A stretch of DNA of 7,280 bases from Clostridia bacterium (lineage in GTDB: Bacteria > Bacillota_A > Clostridia > Oscillospirales > CAG-272): the NCBI GenBank assembly GCA_017959485.1, contig JAGDAM010000271.1, forward strand, positions 1 to 7,280, written 5' to 3'. The notes under the pieces were generated by a model. The model was given only the letters and a program-made list of their open reading frames with translations. It did no database searches and had not been told where the DNA came from. Each line of letters opens with the position of its first letter. The stretch's first letter is position 1. Made by a program: the position numbers and the translations under genes. Below, in pieces: positions 5,678 through 7,280 of the stretch.

Positions 5678-6016
5678 TCAGTCCATCCTGTCGCCGAGCT
5701 GACGCCCGCCGAGCAGGTGGAAGTGAATATGCTTCACCGACTGGCAGCCGTGCTCTCCGCAGTTCGTCACGACGCGGTATCCCTTGCCGAGTCCTTCTGC
5801 GGCGGCGATTTTCGGTATCGCCTCGAATACGGCGGCCACCGCGGCGCTGTTTTCGGCGGTTATCGCGTCGGCCGACTCGATATGCTCTCTCGGAACGACG
5901 AGAATATGCACGGGGGCCTGCGGGTTGATGTCTCGGAAGGCAAATACGCGCTCGTCCTGATAGACGGCGGTCGACGGGATCTCGCCCGAGATTATCTTGC
6001 AGAAAATGCAGTCCAT
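5678..6016 (-). CDS. hinT: Histidine triad (HIT) nucleotide-binding protein, Hint branch
   Basis: Hint-type proteins are cytosolic purine nucleoside phosphoramidase/AMP-lysine hydrolases; the physiological substrate is usually unclear. The 112 residues begin MDCIFCKIISGEIPS, with the C3-x2-C6 pair that often takes part in zinc binding. They continue through FRDINPQAPVHILVVPREHI (27-46) and end with the triad HIHFHLL (H96, H98, H100) and GGRQLGDRMD. The length fits the Hint branch (about 110-120). The ATG at 6016 was chosen because AGGAG lies nine bases upstream and the family's DCIFCKI motif begins at once; an in-frame extension to 6091 would read back across the promoter. Its TGA abuts the aspartokinase TGA on the other strand with no base between. 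It is transcribed divergently from the amidohydrolase gene. Confidence 0.94.
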   Translation of the reverse strand: MDCIFCKIISGEIPSTAVYQDERVFAFRDINPQAPVHILVVPREHIESADAITAENSAAVAAVFEAIPKIAAAEGLGKGYRVVTNCGEHGCQSVKHIHFHLLGGRQLGDRMD

Positions 6017-6055
6017 TTGAATTATCTCCTTTTTCATCGCGCTCATCGGCGCGTA

Positions 6056-6064
6056 TGATATAAT
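6056..6064 (+). promoter_or_regulatory. Extended -10 promoter for the amidohydrolase-HAD operon
   Basis: TGATATAAT at 6056-6064 is a perfect extended -10 (TGnTATAAT). I see no -35 match at 16-18 bp spacing, so it would depend on the TG motif, as many extended -10 promoters do. Transcription would begin near 6071, giving a leader of about 22 bases that has no strong Shine-Dalgarno sequence. It shares two bases with the opposing -10 of the HIT gene promoter. Confidence 0.6.
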
Positions 6065-6091
6065 TATACCATTTCGGAACGGTTTTATCAA
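6063..6091 (-). promoter_or_regulatory. Strong predicted promoter for the HIT gene
   Basis: On the minus strand TTGATA (6091-6086, five of six consensus bases) is separated by exactly 17 bp from a perfect TATAAT (6068-6063). That -10 is itself preceded by TGG, so it is an extended element. The start would lie near 6056, giving a leader of about 40 bases with AGGAG before the HIT ATG. The -35 ends one base before the divergent amidohydrolase ATG. This is the best promoter match in the window. Confidence 0.75.
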
Positions 6092-6092
6092 T

Positions 6093-6902
6093 ATGTCGGA
6101 TCGAAAATACTTTGACGTTCATACTCACATCTTCCCGGAAAAACTGGCTCCCGCGGCCACGCGGAATCTTGGGATCTTTTACGATTTCACCGTTGAGGGC
6201 AACGGGACCGCGGCCGAACTCGGAGCCGTCTCCCGGGACAACGGCGTGCGCGGGGTACTCGTTCTCTGCACCGCCACCTCCGCCCACCAGGTACGCAAGG
6301 TCAACGAGGTTGCCGCGGCCGAATGCGAAAAAATCCGCGCTCTCGGCGTCGAAACAGTCCTGTTCGGCTGCTACCATCAGGACGAGACAGATCCCGACGG
6401 AGTGTTCGAACAGGCGGCGGAACTCGGCATACGGGGTTTCAAGGTGCATCCCGACATTCAGGGAGTCGATATCGACGACGAACGGCTCTTCCCGCTTTAC
6501 CGTTACTGCGAAGGACGCATGCCGGTCTATCTGCACATGGGCGACTGCCGCCCGCAGTACCGCTTCTCGGAAGCCGCGCGGCTTTGCCGTATCAAGGAAA
6601 AGTTCCCGGATCTGAGGATCGGAGCGGCGCATCTCGGCGGCTACACCGCGTGGGAGAATTCGCACCTGCTCGCCGGAATGCCGGACGTATGGTTCGACAC
6701 CTCGAGCTCGGTCTGGGCCGTCGGGCCCGACAAGGCCGCGGAGCTGATATATATGCTCGGGACCGACAGATGCATGTTCGGAACCGACTATCCGGTAAAA
6801 AAGGCGGACACGGAGGTGCCGCTCTTCGAGCGGATCCCGATCACCGAGGACGAAAAAAAAGCCGTCGCGTTTGAGAACGCGGGAAAGTTTCTGAATCTAT
6901 GA
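6093..6902 (+). CDS. Amidohydrolase-2 family metal-dependent hydrolase
   Basis: This is a TIM-barrel enzyme of the amidohydrolase superfamily, a group including carboxylases/decarboxylases and lactonases; the substrate is not identifiable here. The 269 residues carry the metal-site pattern in order: DVHTH (H10, H12) at the first strand, GFKVHP (K117, H119), VYLHMGD (H148), AAHLGG (H180) and the distal acidic residue in FGTDYPV (D232). The C-terminal ENAGKFLNL (261-269) is the typical NA-x-x-L ending of this family. Length is normal for the compact members. The ATG at 6093 fits the closeness of DVHTH to the N-terminus, though the Shine-Dalgarno match is poor. It starts about 22 bases after the predicted transcription start. 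Its stop overlaps the HAD gene start by four bases (ATGA), implying co-translation. Confidence 0.88.
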   Translation: MSDRKYFDVHTHIFPEKLAPAATRNLGIFYDFTVEGNGTAAELGAVSRDNGVRGVLVLCTATSAHQVRKVNEVAAAECEKIRALGVETVLFGCYHQDETDPDGVFEQAAELGIRGFKVHPDIQGVDIDDERLFPLYRYCEGRMPVYLHMGDCRPQYRFSEAARLCRIKEKFPDLRIGAAHLGGYTAWENSHLLAGMPDVWFDTSSSVWAVGPDKAAELIYMLGTDRCMFGTDYPVKKADTEVPLFERIPITEDEKKAVAFENAGKFLNL

Positions 6903-7280
6903 AAAAAGGCATCTTCGACGGAATACTTCTTCTGACCGACTTTGACGGAACAATCGCCGAAAGAGCCGTAATAAGCGATAAAAACCGCCTCGCCGTCGAG
7001 TATTTTATAAGCGAAGGCGGTCTTTTCTCGCTGGCCACCGGGCGCTTCCCCGACGTGCTCGGACTTGAGGGATTTACGGTAAAGCCCAACACCTATTGCG
7101 TAATGCTCAACGGCGCCCTGCTCTGGGCCCCCGGCGCCGGCGTCGTCGACCGGCGTCCGCTGGACACCGCGGATGCGCGGGAATTCACCGAAGCGCTGCT
7201 TGCCGAATGCCCGGAGAGACGGCTGTTCGGTCTCCATACCGAGGAAAGGTATATTCCCTGTCACGTCGGTGAGGAATACG
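6899..7280 (+). CDS. HAD-superfamily hydrolase, Cof-type, partial at window end
   Basis: This is a haloacid dehalogenase superfamily phosphatase, probably acting on a small phosphorylated metabolite; the substrate is not determinable. The 127 visible residues begin MKKGIFDGILLL and contain motif I TDFDGTI (13-19, nucleophile D14 and acid D16), motif II LATGR (45-49, T47) and the MLNGALL segment (69-75) typical of Cof-type (class IIB) members. The cap domain starts afterwards, while motifs III and IV lie beyond the window. The ATG overlaps the amidohydrolase stop by four bases (ATGA), so the two are almost certainly one operon and translationally coupled. No frameshift is seen up to the right edge. 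Confidence 0.9.
   Translation, partial: MKKGIFDGILLLTDFDGTIAERAVISDKNRLAVEYFISEGGLFSLATGRFPDVLGLEGFTVKPNTYCVMLNGALLWAPGAGVVDRRPLDTADAREFTEALLAECPERRLFGLHTEERYIPCHVGEEY

Noticed and set aside
5607..6665. Minus-strand open frame of 352 codons spanning the HIT gene in another frame
   Set aside because: It crosses the strong divergent promoter and three real genes, and becomes Arg-rich nonsense; the HIT motif is in a different frame.
1..7280. tRNA, rRNA, transposase, phage or defence genes
   Set aside because: Nothing matching was seen on either strand; the gene content is housekeeping or metabolic.

Overview
This is an ordinary chromosomal stretch from a fairly GC-rich, low-GC-lineage-type (Firmicutes) bacterium, most likely an uncultured gut or rumen clostridium near Oscillospirales. 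Three things suggest this. A large Bacillus/Clostridium-type SRP RNA lies directly before dnaX. The order SRP RNA - dnaX - ybaB/ebfC - recR is the classic Firmicutes arrangement. The aspartokinase and HIT proteins look most like clostridial forms. The lineage call rests on remembered gene order and protein similarity; no search was run.

Layout. Bases 1-288 hold no gene: they contain hairpins and a 16-bp direct repeat that look like dispersed intergenic repeat debris. An A/T-rich promoter (289-317) leads into the SRP RNA (about 351-636), followed without a visible terminator by dnaX (673-2307), ybaB/ebfC (2377-2727) and recR (2727-3335). A 102-bp inverted repeat built of 7-bp units (3341-3442) separates recR from a convergent gene for a lipoprotein of the endonuclease/exonuclease/phosphatase superfamily (3424-4323, minus). 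The right arm of the repeat encodes the last residues of that protein. A two-ACT-domain aspartokinase (4349-5677) is divergent from it, with only 25 bp between start codons. It converges, with zero intergenic bases, on a Hint-type HIT protein (5678-6016, minus). A compact symmetric promoter (6056-6091) separates the HIT gene from a divergent pair: an amidohydrolase-2 family enzyme (6093-6902), overlapped by 4 bp with a Cof-type HAD hydrolase cut by the window end.

How the genes relate. SRP RNA targets nascent membrane and secreted proteins. DnaX loads the replicative clamp. RecR acts in RecFOR-dependent gap repair, and YbaB/EbfC is a nucleoid-associated DNA-binding protein whose gene usually accompanies dnaX and recR. 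The right half is a set of short, tightly packed housekeeping or catabolic units with no shared pathway that I can see.

I did not find an undescribed multi-gene system. The points most worth a second look are small-scale: the symmetric back-to-back -10 elements at 6056-6068, the swapped closing base pairs of the SRP RNA GGAA tetraloop, possible competing pairings at the SRP RNA 5' end, the 7-bp-unit inverted repeat that forms the end of a coding region, and the extreme compaction of the gene borders around the aspartokinase.
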